This document shows, one piece after another, positions 18,563 through 29,304 of a stretch of DNA of 64,000 nucleotides; the stretch's first letter is position 1; every line of letters starts with the position of its first letter. The position numbers were made by a program, and so were the translations under genes. This DNA is from Gemmatimonadaceae bacterium (GTDB lineage: Bacteria; Gemmatimonadota; Gemmatimonadetes; Gemmatimonadales; Gemmatimonadaceae). The notes beneath the pieces are model-generated. The model was not told the DNA's origin. It searched no databases and saw only the letters and a list, made by a program, of their open reading frames with translations. The stretch spans positions 99,647 to 163,646 of the forward strand of contig JADZDM010000024.1 of the NCBI GenBank assembly GCA_020851035.1, in the 5' to 3' direction.

Positions 18563-18603
18563 CATCGGGGGCCACCACACGCGACGTGTGGTGGCCCCCG
18601 ATG
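18563..18603 (+). terminator. Strong hairpin after the zinc-finger gene
   Basis: A perfect 18-bp stem (18563-18580 with 18586-18603) with a 5-nt loop GCGAC lies 26 bases after the stop at 18537. There is no T-tract, as often in GC-rich genomes, so termination may be Rho-assisted. It separates the zinc-finger gene from the VIT/VWA operon. Confidence 0.6.
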
Positions 18604-18701
18604 CGTCGGGACCGGCCTGCTGCCACTGACGCGGCGCCACTGGTGTGCACGGGTTTCGCGGTCGGGCATCTCCCACCGGACCCGACACCCGAGGCACTGC
18701 C

Positions 18702-20957
18702 ATGTCACGACGCACCCCGTTCCGCCGTTCACTGCTGGTCGCACTTGCCGCCGCTGCTGCCGTTCTCGCCCCGCGCCCCGCCGCCGCCCAGGGCTGGATC
18801 GAGGCACGCCCGCAGCCGGGACCGATCCGTCCCCGTGACTGGAACGTCACGCGCGTGTCCACCGCCATCCGCGCCACCATCGAGGGCCGCGTGGCGCGCA
18901 TCGAGGTGGAGGAACAGTTCCGCAACAACGGCGGCGGCATGGCGGAGGGCACCTACCACTACCCGCTGGCCGGTGAGGCGGTGTTCCAGTCGCTCTCACT
19001 CTGGATGGGCGAGACCGAGATGCGCGGCGAGCTGATGGACGCCTCCCGCGCGAAGGGGATCTACGAGGAGATCGTGCGACGGCGCCGTGATCCGGCGCTG
19101 ATCACCCTCGCTGGCCACCAGCTCCTCCGGGCGCAGGTGTTCCCGATCCAGCCCGGTGAGACACGCAAGGTGGTGCTGCGCTTCACGCAGCTCCTCGACA
19201 AGGAAGGTGACGCCCTGCGCTGGCGCTACGCACTGGGCCCCGAGGAGCGTGGCTCGGTGCGACCCGACATCCGCGTCACACTGCGCGAACCGGCGCGATT
19301 CGGCCGGCCGTTCTCGCCCACGCACACCGTCGCCGTGAGCGGCGAGAACGATCGCGACGTGCGCATCACCGACGGCGCACGCGGTGACATCGAGCTCTTC
19401 CTGCCACTGCAATCGACGGCCGCCGGCCTGAGCGTGGTGACCCATGCGCCCGCGGGAGAGCAGGGCTACTTCCTGCTCTACGTCACGCCGCCGGAGATGG
19501 CGGCGCAGCAGGCGATCGGCCGTGACCTGACGCTGGTGGTGGATGTGTCGGGCTCGATGAGCGGGCCCAAGCTCGAACAGGCGAAAGCCGCGATCCACCA
19601 GGTGCTCGGCACGCTCGGCACGCGGGATCGCTTCCGGCTGGTCGCCTTCTCGAGTGCCGTGCGCCCGTTCCGCGACGGGTTCGTGACCGCCGACGCACAG
19701 GCCCTCGAGGCCGCGCGGAACTGGACGAACTCGCTGGTGGCCGATGGCGGCACGAACATCGAGGGGGCGCTGCGCGAGGCGATGCGCCGGCAGGGCGGCA
19801 GCACCCGCGACGGCAACCTCGACGTGCTCGTCTTCCTCACCGACGGTGTGCCGAGCGTGGGGGAGACGCAGCCCGAGCGCCTGGCGGCCCTGGCGAGCCA
19901 GGAATCGGCGCGCATGCGGATCTTCACGATCGGCATCGGCACCGACGTCAACACCTACCTGCTCGAGCGGATGGCGCAGGACGGCCGCGGGTCGGCAGGG
20001 TTCGTGCCGCCCGAGGGCAGCGTGGAGGAGACGGTGGGCAGCCTCGCGCGCAAGCTGCGCGCTCCGGCGCTGGTGGACCTGCGCGTGGTGTCGTCACCCG
20101 CTCGCATCGTCTCGATGGAGCCGGTGCGCCTGCCCGACCTGTTCGCCGGCCAGGAACTGGTGGTGCTGGGACGGTACGAGGGCAGCGGGAGCGGCCCGCT
20201 CGTGATCGAGGGCATGCGCGACGGGGAGAAGGTGCGCGTGTCCACGCCGGTGACGTTCGCGCAGTCAGACACGGACCACGAATACGTGGGCACGCTCTGG
20301 GCCGCGCGCCGCATCGGCGCCCTCACCCGCACCATGCGTCTCGAGGGTTCCACGCCGGCACGCATCGAGGAGATCAAGTCGCTGGCGCTGCGCCACGGCA
20401 TCGTGACGGAGTACACGGCGTACCTGGTGCAGGAGCCGGTGGTGGCCTCGGGTGGCCCGGGCATGCCGCGCCGGACGGACCGTGACGGACGGGCCACCAA
20501 CGTGGCGAATGCCCCGATGGCCTCGGCGCCGGCGGTGGCCCAGACGGGCCGGGCGGCGTTCGAGCAGGCGCAGACCAGCGCCGACATGGCAGGGGCCGGC
20601 AGCGTGGGCGAGGCCCGCAAGGCCAGCGAGCGCGCGCAGGCCCGCCTCGAACCCGAGGCGCGGGTGGCGGGTGGTGGCACGCGGCAGCGGATCGTCGGCA
20701 GCCGCCGATTCGAGCAGCAGGGCAGCCAGTGGACCGACATGACGCAGCGCAGCCAGCGGGTGGTGAACGTGGAAGCCTTCTCGCCAGCGTACTTTGCCCT
20801 GCTGCGCCTGCTGCCCGAACTGCGGGACGCCTCGCAACTGGGCGACGACGTCCTGGTGGCGGGCCAGCGGGTGAGCATCCGGCTGCAGCGCACCGGCCAG
20901 GCGACGCTCGCCGCGGCCGAGGTGTCGCAGCTGGCGAAGGACTTCCGCGGCGCCTGA
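18702..20957 (+). CDS. Exported VIT/VWA-domain protein
   Basis: This 751-residue protein has a signal peptide (LLVALAAAAAVLAPRPAAAQ). Its N-terminal VIT domain (about 35-180) is seen in VEEQFRNNGGGMAEGTYHYP, ASRAKGIYEEIVRRRRDPA and LRAQVFPIQPGETRKVVLRF. A VWA domain (about 275-450) has a complete metal-ion adhesion site: DVSGSMS at 281-287, a threonine in DGGTNIEGAL, and Asp in FLTDGVPS. A C-terminal part, with ALRHGIVTEYTAYLV, completes the family pattern of inter-alpha-trypsin-inhibitor-like bacterial proteins. The GAGG ribosome site supports the start at 18702. It is followed after 15 bp by an ECF sigma factor, so it may be a surface protein whose synthesis is tied to envelope stress. Confidence 0.85.
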   Translation: MSRRTPFRRSLLVALAAAAAVLAPRPAAAQGWIEARPQPGPIRPRDWNVTRVSTAIRATIEGRVARIEVEEQFRNNGGGMAEGTYHYPLAGEAVFQSLSLWMGETEMRGELMDASRAKGIYEEIVRRRRDPALITLAGHQLLRAQVFPIQPGETRKVVLRFTQLLDKEGDALRWRYALGPEERGSVRPDIRVTLREPARFGRPFSPTHTVAVSGENDRDVRITDGARGDIELFLPLQSTAAGLSVVTHAPAGEQGYFLLYVTPPEMAAQQAIGRDLTLVVDVSGSMSGPKLEQAKAAIHQVLGTLGTRDRFRLVAFSSAVRPFRDGFVTADAQALEAARNWTNSLVADGGTNIEGALREAMRRQGGSTRDGNLDVLVFLTDGVPSVGETQPERLAALASQESARMRIFTIGIGTDVNTYLLERMAQDGRGSAGFVPPEGSVEETVGSLARKLRAPALVDLRVVSSPARIVSMEPVRLPDLFAGQELVVLGRYEGSGSGPLVIEGMRDGEKVRVSTPVTFAQSDTDHEYVGTLWAARRIGALTRTMRLEGSTPARIEEIKSLALRHGIVTEYTAYLVQEPVVASGGPGMPRRTDRDGRATNVANAPMASAPAVAQTGRAAFEQAQTSADMAGAGSVGEARKASERAQARLEPEARVAGGGTRQRIVGSRRFEQQGSQWTDMTQRSQRVVNVEAFSPAYFALLRLLPELRDASQLGDDVLVAGQRVSIRLQRTGQATLAAAEVSQLAKDFRGA

Positions 20958-20972
20958 CCTTTCCGACCGACC

Positions 20973-21479
20973 ATGGGCCTCGATCTCGGTGGACTCTTCC
21001 GCGACTACCACGAGTCGCTCGTGCGGATGCTCACGCGCCGCACGGGCGACCGTGGCCGCGCCGAGGAACTGGCGCAGGAGACGTTCGCGCGGGCGGTGGC
21101 CGCACCGCCCACCAACCCACGGCCGTGGCTGTTCGCCGTGGCGCTGAACCTGTTGCGTGAGGAAGGCCGCAATGCCGCCACGCGCGAGCGGCGGCTGGTG
21201 CTGGTGCGCGACGAGGATCATGTCGCGCCGTACGAACAGCCGGACGAGGCGTACGAACGCGAGGAGACACGGCTGCGCGTGCGCGCCGCCCTCGCGGAGC
21301 TCTCCGAACGGGATCGCGACGTACTGCTGCTGCAGGCCGAGGGATTCGACTACGACGAGATCGCGCAGGCCACCGGGCTGGCGCGTGGAGCGATCGGCAC
21401 GACACTCGCGCGGGCACGGAAGCGCCTGCTCGACGTGTACACGCAGGGAGAGGGAGGAGCACATGTCGCACGTGGATGA
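20973..21479 (+). CDS. ECF-family RNA polymerase sigma factor
   Basis: This 168-residue protein has sigma region 2 (FRDYHESLVRMLTRRTGD, DRGRAEELAQETFARAV, PRPWLFAVALNLLREEGRN). Region 4 has a helix-turn-helix (ALAELSERDRDVLLLQAEGF, then DYDEIAQATGLARGAIGTTL and ARARKRLL). The length and domain pair are those of group IV (ECF) sigma factors. It would redirect RNA polymerase to a small regulon and be held inactive by the anti-sigma factor whose ATG lies 17 bp before this gene's stop codon. Its own operon, including the VIT/VWA gene, is the likeliest target; no matching promoter was identified. Confidence 0.88.
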   Translation: MGLDLGGLFRDYHESLVRMLTRRTGDRGRAEELAQETFARAVAAPPTNPRPWLFAVALNLLREEGRNAATRERRLVLVRDEDHVAPYEQPDEAYEREETRLRVRAALAELSERDRDVLLLQAEGFDYDEIAQATGLARGAIGTTLARARKRLLDVYTQGEGGAHVARG

Positions 21480-22623
21480 GGGAACACTGCACGCGCTGGT
21501 GGACGATGCGCTGCCACCGGAGGAGCGGGACGCCGTGCAGGCGCACCTGGCGTCGTGCGGCGACTGTGCGCGGCGCTTCGCCGAGGCGACGGCGATGGCA
21601 CGCCAGGTCATGACGCTGCTCGGTGCGCTGGACGCGGAGCCCGCGGCGCGGGTGCGCGTGGTGGCACCGGCGTCGGTGCCGGCACCGTCTGTGACGGCCG
21701 TCACGCCGCTGCGGGCGCGGATGGTCACGCTGCGTCGCGTGGCGATCGCCGCCAGCGTGATGCTGGTGGCGGGGGTGAGTTACCAGGTCGGCCGGCAGAA
21801 GGACGCCGCCGTCAGCGCGGTGGCGGAATCCGCGCCTCCCGCGCCGAAGCGGACCGGCGCCGCGGTCGCGACGCCCAGCCTGGTGGAGGCGCCGTCGGGG
21901 CCGTCCGATCCGTCGGCGGTGCCGATGCCGGCGTCCCGGCTGGCCACGCGCGGTGGCCCCCGGGCGGAAGCCGAGCAGGTGGTGGAGCGCGACGCGGTCG
22001 CTGCGGGCGCCGGGAACGCCGCACCTGCCGCGGCGCCGGTGCTGGCCGTGCCGACGCCTGCGCTCGCGGCGCTGCCGGAGGCATCGCGCCAGGTGGCGAT
22101 GGAGCAGGCGCAGCAGGCGGCCGGTCGTACGGACCAGGCCGCCGAGCGACGGGCGCGCGTGGCCGAAGCGCATGCGGAGCCCGTGGTCGGTGAGGCGGTG
22201 CCGTCGCAGCGTGCGCAGGCGGGCCAGGGCCGTGTGGTGGCGTCGCAGGACGCGGCCGCGCCAGCGCCGGAGTCACAGGCGCGAAAGATGTCGGCGCCGG
22301 TGCAGGCCACCGCGGCCAATGCCAGCGTTGCCGCGGCGAAGGCGGTGGCGATTCCCGGCTACACGGCCACCGAGGAAGCCTCGCAGCCCGCCATCATCCG
22401 CCGGCGCTACGTGTCACCGGCGGGCACACCGTTGCTGTTGCAGATCATGCAGGCGCCGTCCGCGTCGAAGCCGCAGGGGGCGCGATCGGAGTCGGCGGAG
22501 TTCGTGGTGTCCACCAGCAACGGGCGCAGCACCGTGCGCTGGCAGCGCGACGGGAGATCGTACGAGCTGCAGGGTGCGCTGGCCCCCGACTCGCTGGTGA
22601 AGCTGGCCACGCTGCTGAAGTAG
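21463..22623 (+). CDS. Anti-sigma factor with zinc-binding N-terminus and long periplasmic tail
   Basis: This 386-residue protein starts at ATG 21463 with GGAGG just upstream. The N-terminal zinc-finger H28, C32 and C35 (VQAHLASCGDCARRFAEA) is the canonical zf-HC2 anti-sigma motif. A membrane segment (RRVAIAASVMLVAGVSYQVG) at about residues 90-110 and a long Ala/Pro/Gln-rich external region follow. The last 70 residues (SPAGTPLLLQIMQAP, SAEFVVSTSNGRSTVRWQRD) look like a folded sensor domain. The 17-bp overlap with the sigma gene makes them a coupled pair: the anti-sigma factor sequesters the sigma at the membrane and releases it when the external domain senses a signal. Confidence 0.85.
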   Translation: MSHVDEGTLHALVDDALPPEERDAVQAHLASCGDCARRFAEATAMARQVMTLLGALDAEPAARVRVVAPASVPAPSVTAVTPLRARMVTLRRVAIAASVMLVAGVSYQVGRQKDAAVSAVAESAPPAPKRTGAAVATPSLVEAPSGPSDPSAVPMPASRLATRGGPRAEAEQVVERDAVAAGAGNAAPAAAPVLAVPTPALAALPEASRQVAMEQAQQAAGRTDQAAERRARVAEAHAEPVVGEAVPSQRAQAGQGRVVASQDAAAPAPESQARKMSAPVQATAANASVAAAKAVAIPGYTATEEASQPAIIRRRYVSPAGTPLLLQIMQAPSASKPQGARSESAEFVVSTSNGRSTVRWQRDGRSYELQGALAPDSLVKLATLLK

Positions 22624-22638
22624 CAGCGTGGCGAGTGA

Positions 22639-22667
22639 CGGGACACGTGCGACGCGCGCGTGTCCCG
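22639..22667. terminator. Bidirectional hairpin between convergent genes
   Basis: The arms CGGGACACG (22639-22647) and CGTGTCCCG (22659-22667) pair perfectly, and three inner pairs including one G-U extend the stem to 12 bp around a 5-nt loop. It lies between the stop of the anti-sigma gene and the stop of the convergent DUF2059 gene, so it can serve both transcripts. Confidence 0.6.
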
Positions 22668-22673
22668 CTGGTC

Positions 22674-23180
22674 TCAGGGCTTCACGGGCTTGGTGGACGG
22701 CTTGCCCTTCTGCGCGCCGTCGTTCAGCAGTTCCGCGCCGACCTCCATGCCCACGCGCTGGCCCCAGCGTGAACCGGCAACGGACGAGTTGGCCCCCATG
22801 ATCGGCGCCACCAGCACCGAACGCTGGCCGGCCGGCGTCTTGTAGAAGACGATCAGGGCGCGCAGGTCGTCGTTGCTGAAGTAGCGCGCGTAGTCCTCCA
22901 CCAGCGGCGCGATGAGCGTGTCGACATCCTGCTCGGCGCGTGCGATCACGCGGTCCCAGAACCCCGGCGGCGCGGGCATCGTGGCGGCCTGCAGCCTGGC
23001 CGTCTCGCGCATGGTGCGCACCACCTGCTGGCGGAAGTTCGCCACCTGGACGAGTTCGGAGACGAGTGCGCGCTTCACCGCATCGTGCGGCTCGGCGATG
23101 GTGTCCACCACCTGGGCCTGCGCCAGTGGCGCGACGGCGGCGAAGACCAGGGCCAGCAGTGCCATCCGTGTGTGTCGCAT
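22674..23180 (-). CDS. Exported DUF2059-domain protein
   Basis: This is a 168-residue secreted protein with signal peptide LLALVFAAVAPLAQAQ. The helical body contains FWDRVIARAEQDVDTLIAPL, then EDYARYFSNDDLRALIVFYKT and PAGQRSVLVAPIM. The pattern FxxxDLRALIxFYxTPxGQ is the signature of DUF2059. Members are periplasmic helical proteins of unknown biochemical role. It follows RhlE by 75 bp on the same strand. Confidence 0.85.
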   Translation of the reverse strand: MRHTRMALLALVFAAVAPLAQAQVVDTIAEPHDAVKRALVSELVQVANFRQQVVRTMRETARLQAATMPAPPGFWDRVIARAEQDVDTLIAPLVEDYARYFSNDDLRALIVFYKTPAGQRSVLVAPIMGANSSVAGSRWGQRVGMEVGAELLNDGAQKGKPSTKPVKP

Positions 23181-23255
23181 CGGGATCTCTCTGCGCCCGC
23201 GGGGGCGTGGGCGCCCTCGCGTGAGGAGCGGCCGGGGTGAAAGGGCGGCTGGTGA

Positions 23256-24707
<1,452 letters not shown>

Positions 24708-24782
24708 AGGGATCGGGACTGGGAGAGGAACCGGATCCGCCGCGACCCCGTGCCGCGGCAGATCAGGGCAAGATAGTCCCGG

Positions 24783-26663
24783 TCAGGCCCGTTGCGCGGT
24801 CCGGCGGCGCCGGCTGGACTGCAGCGTGCCCCGGATGGCGTCGGTGAGCTGGGTGAGCGTGTACGGCTTGTCGAGCACCGTCTCGATGTGCGCCTCGCGC
24901 AGGCGATCGGGGGTCACGCGCCCGGTGTAGCCGGTGCTGAGGATGATCGGCATCGACGGCCGGAGGGTCTTCGCCCGCTCGGCCAGCGTCAGGCCGGTCA
25001 TCTCGGGCATGGTCTGGTCGGTGATCATCAGCGCGACGTCGTGATGATCGCCGAGCAGCTGCAGCGCCGCGCCGCCGCTGCCGGCGGTGATCACGCGCAT
25101 CCCCGCACTCATGATGCCACGTTCGGCCGCCCGCAGGATCCCCGGCTCGTCGTCCACCAGGAGGATCAGCGGCGCATCACCCGCCAGCGCCGCGGCCGCG
25201 GCGCTGGGCACCGGCGTCGTGTAGGCCGGTGACGGCAGCGCGACGCCGGCCGGCGCCTCGTGCGGCGCCGGCACGAGCGCGAACAGCAGCTCGAAGTCGG
25301 TGCCCTCGCCCTCCACCGACTCCACGTGCACCGAGCCGTGGTGCGACATCACGATCCCGTGCAGCACGGCGAGCCCGAGCCCGGTGCCCTCGCCGATCGG
25401 CTTGGTGGTGAAGAACGGCTCGAAGATGCGCTGGCGCACATCGTCGTTCATGCCGCTGCCGGTGTCGTGCACCATCAGGCGCACGTACCGTCCCGGGCGC
25501 AGCTGCGGATGCCGGCCGGCATTGGCGGCCTCGTCGAGCGAGATCACGTCCACCTTGACGCGCAGCATGCCGCCATCGGTGCGTCGCATCGCATGCTCCG
25601 CATTGCTGCACAGGTTCAGCAGCAGCTGCTGCATCTGCGTCGCATCGCCGCTGATCCACGCCTCGGCGTTCCGGACCTCCACCAGGAGCTGCACGGTGGA
25701 CGGGATGGTCGCGCGGAGCAGGGTCTGGGTGTCGGTGATCAGCGCCGCGAGGTTGATGTGGTCGTGGGTGGGCACGGAGCGGCGCGAGAAGAGCAGGATC
25801 TGCTTGACGATGTCGCGGGCACGGTCACTGGCCTGGATGACGGCGTGCAGCGACTCCGCCACCCCGGGGAAGTCGCGCTGTGCCATCGAGAACTGCGCGA
25901 TCTCGGAGTTGGCGCGGATGACGGTGAGCAGGTTGTTGAAGTCGTGGGCCACGCCACCGGCCAGCGTGCCGAGCGCCTCGAGGCGCTGGCTCGCGAGGAG
26001 CTGCGCCTCGAGCTCGCGCCGCTCCGCCTCCAGCCGGCGGGTGTCGCGCAGGTCGCGGAACTGGTAGTGCAGCAGGAGGCCGGCATCGAGCGGGATGCGG
26101 GTGCGCCGGAGGGCGACGGGAATGGCCTCGCCGTCGACGGTCTGCACTTCCGTCTCGTACGACATGTCGTCGTCGGTGCCGGAGGGCCCACTGTCACTGG
26201 TGACCTGCACGGTGGTGAGCCCGACGAGGCGATCGGCATCCCCCTCGGCGAGGAGGGCCGTCGCGGCGGGGTTCGCCGCCACGATCCGGACGCCGTCGGA
26301 AAGGAGCTGCGGGTCTGCACCACGATCGAAGAGCCGGCGGAACCGCTCCTCGCTGACCAGCACGCCCTGCGCCGACGCCTCGGCGGCGCGCGCGCGGTCC
26401 AGCAGCGAGGCGTTCCGCCGGCGCACCACGGCGATCACCCCGCCGGAGACGACGAGCGCCACAGCGAGCACGAGTGGCAGCCACCACCAGTCCGTGTACC
26501 AGGGCCGCGCGACAGCCAGGGCCTCTCCGGCTGCAATGCTGGTGGCCTGGAGGGCAGGAATCGTCCCGCCGGCACGCGCCGGTGCGCCTGCGATCGCGAG
26601 AGAGGTGACGGCGGCGAACAGGTGCAAAACAGCGGTCCCTGAAATGGACCCCGCGCGAGGCAT
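24783..26663 (-). CDS. Membrane hybrid histidine kinase with receiver domain
   Basis: This 626-residue protein has an N-terminal signal-like stretch, one membrane segment (LPLVLAVALVVSGGVIAVV, about 60-80), and a PAS-like domain (SEERFRRLFDRGADPQLLSD). The kinase core has phospho-acceptor H240 in GGVAHDFNNLL, an N-box in LLLNLCSNAEHAM, and ATP-binding GSGMNDDVRQRIFEPFFTTK, GEGTGLGLAV. A C-terminal receiver (ILLVDDEPGILRAAERGIMS, ALMITDQTMPEMTG, LDKPYTLTQL) ends it. The receiver Asp is in MITDQTMP. No output domain is present, so it must pass the phosphate on to another protein or act by its own receiver. A -10-like CATAAT (plus-strand 26708-26713) lies upstream of its ATG. Confidence 0.88.
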   Translation of the reverse strand: MPRAGSISGTAVLHLFAAVTSLAIAGAPARAGGTIPALQATSIAAGEALAVARPWYTDWWWLPLVLAVALVVSGGVIAVVRRRNASLLDRARAAEASAQGVLVSEERFRRLFDRGADPQLLSDGVRIVAANPAATALLAEGDADRLVGLTTVQVTSDSGPSGTDDDMSYETEVQTVDGEAIPVALRRTRIPLDAGLLLHYQFRDLRDTRRLEAERRELEAQLLASQRLEALGTLAGGVAHDFNNLLTVIRANSEIAQFSMAQRDFPGVAESLHAVIQASDRARDIVKQILLFSRRSVPTHDHINLAALITDTQTLLRATIPSTVQLLVEVRNAEAWISGDATQMQQLLLNLCSNAEHAMRRTDGGMLRVKVDVISLDEAANAGRHPQLRPGRYVRLMVHDTGSGMNDDVRQRIFEPFFTTKPIGEGTGLGLAVLHGIVMSHHGSVHVESVEGEGTDFELLFALVPAPHEAPAGVALPSPAYTTPVPSAAAAALAGDAPLILLVDDEPGILRAAERGIMSAGMRVITAGSGGAALQLLGDHHDVALMITDQTMPEMTGLTLAERAKTLRPSMPIILSTGYTGRVTPDRLREAHIETVLDKPYTLTQLTDAIRGTLQSSRRRRTAQRA

Positions 26664-26800
26664 TCACGTGAGGAGCCGTGAATATGCACCCCTCGCCGGA
26701 TTGGCACATTATGACACTCTCATGTCGCGTAGGGTGCACGGGAATGCAACGCGGCGGTGGATTCGATGACACGCGACGACGTTCTTCCCCCGAAAAGGGG

Positions 26801-26835
26801 TCTGAGTCACGGCAGTGCCCGTGACTCAGAGTCAC
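26801..26835 (-). terminator. Three-arm hairpin region downstream of the S9 peptidase gene
   Basis: TCTGAGTCACGG (26801-26812) pairs perfectly with CCGTGACTCAGA (26819-26830) around a 6-nt loop. A further arm GAGTCAC (26829-26835) makes GTGACTCAGAGTCAC a second, competing palindrome. It lies about 70-100 bases after the S9 peptidase stop codon on the minus strand, and minus-strand sequence beyond it contains CCCCTTTTCGGGG. It is a plausible terminator for that gene; the competing arm is noted as a finding. Confidence 0.5.
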
Positions 26836-26904
26836 CCGAGAGGGTGTGCCGGACGGGAGCGTAACGGCGCACGCGCGGCGGTGTCGAGCCTGCACCCTCG
26901 TGGA

Positions 26905-29304
26905 TCAGCCCGGTGGAATCGCCCCGTCGTCCTCGGTGCCGGGCGTGTTCCCATCCGTGCCGGTCGCGTCCGCCGGCCGGACGATGAGATAGTTCGACGG
27001 CGGCGTGACACCCAACAGGTGCTGCACGAAGTAGTCCCAGCGGCGCCTGATGAAGTACGGCTCGTTCAGCGAGTGCGGCCGGTTCGGCGCGATGATCAGG
27101 TCGAACGACCGGTTCGCCTTGATGAGCGCGTCCACCAGCTGGATGGTCATCGCGGGATGCACGTTGTCATCCATGTCGCCGTGCATCAGCAGCAGGTGGC
27201 CCTTCAGGTTCGCCGCCATCGCGGCATTGGCCGACTCGGCGAAGTTGTCCGTGCGCCGCAGCGTGTCGCGGCGCATCAGTCCCTGGTACTTCTCGGCCCA
27301 GTAGATGTTGTAGCTGCGGTTGTCGTGGTTGCCGGCGCCGCTCACCGCCACCTTGAAGAAGTCCGGGTAGCGGAGCATGGCATCGGTGCTCGCGAACCCG
27401 CCGCCGGAGTGGCCGAAGATTCCCACCCGGTCGATGTCGATGTAGCCGAACCGGCTCGCGAGCTGCTTCAGGACCGCGATGTGATCGGGGAGCCCGTTGT
27501 CGCCGAAGTTGCCGTAGTAGCTGTCGTGGAACGCCTTGCTGCGGAGCGGCGTGCCGAGGTGGTCGATCTGCACCACGATGAAGCCCAGTTCGGCAATCGC
27601 GGCCGGCTCACCGGCGGCCTTGTAGGTCCAACCGCCCACCGAGCCCACCTGCGGGCCGGGATAGATATGGCTGATGATCGGGTAGCGGCGCGTGGTGTCG
27701 AGGGTCGACGGCACGTACATCACGCCGTAGAGATCCGTCACGCCGTCGCGGGCCTTGGCCGTGAAGACACGGGCGCCGCGGAACCCCACGGCCGCGAGCT
27801 GCGAGGCGTCGGCGGCCTCCAGCCGCTTCACGATGCGACCCGAGAGTGCATCGCGCAGCACCGTCTGCGGTGGCGTCTCCACACGCGAGTAGGTGTCCAC
27901 GATCCAGCGGCCGTTCGGGCTCACCGCGATGCGGTGGTCAGCGTCCTCGCCGGTGAGGCGCGTGAGGCCGGTGCCGTCGAAGTTCACCGCGTAGAGCTGC
28001 GCGTAGTACAGGAAGGCATCCGTCTCGCGCCCGCGACCGGTGAACCAGACGCGCTTCGCCTTCTCGTCCACCGCGACGATGGTGCCGACCTGCCAGGGCC
28101 CCTCGGTGAGGCGGTTCTTCAGCGTGCCGTCGGCCGCGTAGCGGTAGAGGTGCCCCCAGCCATCGCGCTCCGACCAGAGCAGCGTCTCGCCGTCCTCGGT
28201 GACCCAGGTGGGGCTCGGGTCCACCGGGTTGCCGATCTCGACGAAGGTCTTCGCCGAATCGGCGGCCAGCCGCTTCACGGCGCCGGTCGCTGCGTCCACC
28301 TCCACCACCGTCGCGACCTTGGCCGCACGCGAGAGCGTCGTGAGGTAGACGCGGGTGCTGGTGGCGTTCCACACCGAGTCCCGCGGCGAGATGTTCCACG
28401 AGGCCTGGGCAGGTGCCGGGTCGAGCTGCACGCGCACGTTGGTCCGCGCCTCCCGGTCGAGGATCGCGAAGCCCGGCTTCGGGATCACCGAATCACCCGG
28501 CAAGGCATACGGCTGGGAGAAGGCGCGCGGGCGCTGCGAGGTGTAGCTGATGTAGGGCATGGTGGCCACGCCGCGCGCATCCTGCCGGGAGACGATCAGG
28601 TGGCGTGAATTGGGGGCCCAGCGCAGTTGCGGCCGTCGCGGGGCGGGGCGCGGTGCCAGGCGCTGCTGCGGCGTCGGGTCGCCAAGGCCGTAGCTCCAGC
28701 CCGGCGCGCCGTCGGTCGTCAGGCGCACCGAATCGGCCGCCACGCCACGGGGACGCACGAACACGTCGTAGCCGCGCACGAACGCCTCCCACTTCCGGTC
28801 GGGGCTGAGCACGTACGGCACCTCGCTCGGCAGCGTGTCGGCGCTCAGGCAGCGGTAGGCGCCGATGTCGCAGCTCACGCGGCGCTTGCCGAAGCGGAAC
28901 TCGATGGTGCGCTCGTCGTCGCCGTCCTTCGCGAAGCGGAAGGTGCGGAACGGCAGTTTCGTGGGATCGATGGCGGTGTCGGCGGCGACGCTGATGGCCG
29001 CCGCCAGTTTCGCGTTGTCGAACAGGAGCTCGCGTGCGCCCCGCACCGGGTCCACCAGCACGAACTCCGCGCCCTGCCGCACCTTGTTGCGGTACCAGAA
29101 CCGGGCGCCGTCCTTCAGCCACTGCGGCTGGACCTCGTCCCCGGTGATGAGGCGCGTGCTGTTCCAGGTGAGCAGCTGCTCGGCACGGTCGTAGCGGACC
29201 GCCGGCGGCGGGGCGGCGGTGGCCTGCGCTCCGGCGGTCGAGTGCAGCGCGAGGACGGCGCCCGTCGCGACGGCGACGGTGAGGGTGGACGAACGCGAAC
29301 GCAT
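26905..29304 (-). CDS. Secreted S9-family (DPP-IV-type) serine peptidase
   Basis: The 799-residue protein has a signal peptide, an eight-bladed-propeller-like N-terminal region (for example YVLSPDRKWEAFVRGYDVFV) and a C-terminal alpha/beta-hydrolase with the catalytic triad: S633 in GIFGHSGGGFAST, D712 in MHGDMDDNVHP and H744 in NRPHSLNEPYF. This is the prolyl oligopeptidase/dipeptidyl peptidase family. It should act in the periplasm on short peptides, releasing dipeptides. It is divergent from the TonB-dependent receptor gene with a 352-bp intergenic region, so the pair may be regulated together, for example for peptide use. The ATG at 29304 is well placed before the signal sequence. Confidence 0.92.
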   Translation of the reverse strand: MRSRSSTLTVAVATGAVLALHSTAGAQATAAPPPAVRYDRAEQLLTWNSTRLITGDEVQPQWLKDGARFWYRNKVRQGAEFVLVDPVRGARELLFDNAKLAAAISVAADTAIDPTKLPFRTFRFAKDGDDERTIEFRFGKRRVSCDIGAYRCLSADTLPSEVPYVLSPDRKWEAFVRGYDVFVRPRGVAADSVRLTTDGAPGWSYGLGDPTPQQRLAPRPAPRRPQLRWAPNSRHLIVSRQDARGVATMPYISYTSQRPRAFSQPYALPGDSVIPKPGFAILDREARTNVRVQLDPAPAQASWNISPRDSVWNATSTRVYLTTLSRAAKVATVVEVDAATGAVKRLAADSAKTFVEIGNPVDPSPTWVTEDGETLLWSERDGWGHLYRYAADGTLKNRLTEGPWQVGTIVAVDEKAKRVWFTGRGRETDAFLYYAQLYAVNFDGTGLTRLTGEDADHRIAVSPNGRWIVDTYSRVETPPQTVLRDALSGRIVKRLEAADASQLAAVGFRGARVFTAKARDGVTDLYGVMYVPSTLDTTRRYPIISHIYPGPQVGSVGGWTYKAAGEPAAIAELGFIVVQIDHLGTPLRSKAFHDSYYGNFGDNGLPDHIAVLKQLASRFGYIDIDRVGIFGHSGGGFASTDAMLRYPDFFKVAVSGAGNHDNRSYNIYWAEKYQGLMRRDTLRRTDNFAESANAAMAANLKGHLLLMHGDMDDNVHPAMTIQLVDALIKANRSFDLIIAPNRPHSLNEPYFIRRRWDYFVQHLLGVTPPSNYLIVRPADATGTDGNTPGTEDDGAIPPG

